Source: CAZTEB01 sp964612735 (GTDB taxonomy: Bacteria > Patescibacteriota > Microgenomatia > UBA1400 > PJMF01). From it: a stretch of 42,003 bases of DNA. The position numbers and the translations under genes were made by a program. The notes under the pieces were generated by a model. That model worked only from the letters and a program-made list of their open reading frames with translations. It was not told where the DNA came from and ran no database searches. Position 1 is the stretch's first letter. Each line of letters opens with the position of its first letter. Positions 41,953 through 42,003 of the stretch are shown one piece after another. Where the stretch lies: positions 1 through 42,003 of the forward strand of contig CAZTEB010000003.1 in assembly GCA_964612735.1 (NCBI GenBank). Direction: 5' to 3'.

Positions 41953-42003
41953 GTGACACCAACCCAAGCCAGTTTTCTTCTTTGCGGCATGACGATTTTG
42001 CAT
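41953..42003 (+). CDS. Start of a gene cut by the window end
   Basis: GTG 41953 opens MTPTQASFLLCGMTILH and runs to the edge. AAGGA lies 6 nt upstream. The frame is also open further up, from about 41852 (SHLRDILEYLLENPSDIQQI and beyond), but without an ATG, GTG or TTG before 41953. The coding sense of that upstream part suggests that the real start might be a rare codon in the leader. No family can be named. Confidence 0.3.
   Translation, partial: MTPTQASFLLCGMTILH

Noticed and set aside
41760..41990. Minus-strand frame with Cys residues resembling a zinc-binding protein
   Set aside because: It overlaps the end of the 41079 gene and runs against a near-consensus plus-strand promoter; no promoter or ribosome-binding site supports it.

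Overview
The window looks like a chromosomal segment of a Patescibacteria (Candidate Phyla Radiation) bacterium. The reasons are: a DUF4012 protein; a type IV secretion (T4SS)-like locus with PrgI, a VirB4 ATPase and a separate VirB4/TraC N-domain protein next to dnaA; several very large proteins of unknown family; a VanW protein; a PH-domain membrane protein; a ValS without the usual C-terminal arm; and many genes whose -10 box lies only 6-11 nt before the start codon. There is no rRNA, so the class cannot be assigned. TGA works as a normal stop (genes ending at 39195, 40133 and 41079), which argues against the Gracilibacteria/SR1 code. Two 10-N assembly gaps (15242-15251 and 30398-30407) each interrupt a gene.

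1-20.5 kb: an envelope/T4SS-like locus. It holds the end of a cysteine-rich secreted protein with a lysozyme-like domain, a DHH-family protein that has lost all its catalytic motifs (-), a VirB6/TrbL-like polytopic protein, three large cytoplasmic proteins of unknown family on the minus strand (346, 877 and 1014 aa), a 1380-aa membrane protein ending in an M23 peptidase domain, a single-pass anchored protein (split by a gap), a PrgI-family protein, a VirB4 N-domain-like protein with a Pro/Thr/Ala tail, and the VirB4 ATPase. No VirD4 coupling protein, relaxase or pilin is visible here, so the transported substrate is unknown.

20.5-26 kb: the replication origin and the classical origin-proximal cluster: dnaA, oriC, dnaN, rpmH, rnpA, yidD, yidC, khpB (jag), rnhA. 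The dnaA-dnaN spacer carries perfect DnaA boxes and a DnaA-trio-like tract followed by an AT-rich stretch. The strand composition switches from C-rich to G-rich here, as expected at a bidirectional origin.

26-42 kb: mixed housekeeping and envelope genes. These are a DUF4012 membrane protein, a small orphan, ribosomal protein bL25, a gap-interrupted small membrane protein, a TPR-like membrane protein (-), valS (-), an SPFH/stomatin protein, a VanW-domain protein (-), a membrane-anchored solute-binding protein without transporter genes, a winged-helix/nucleotidyltransferase protein, a small orphan (-), a cytidylyltransferase-fold protein with an altered HxGH motif, tRNA-Cys(GCA) (-), a PH-domain membrane protein, a protein with a JAMM-like His/Ser/Asp motif, and a strong promoter before a gene cut off by the window end.

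Inferred whole: replication initiation and the protein-export core sit beside a secretion or DNA-transfer apparatus that carries its own wall-cutting domains and several large lineage-specific components. That apparatus is the best candidate here for an undescribed system.
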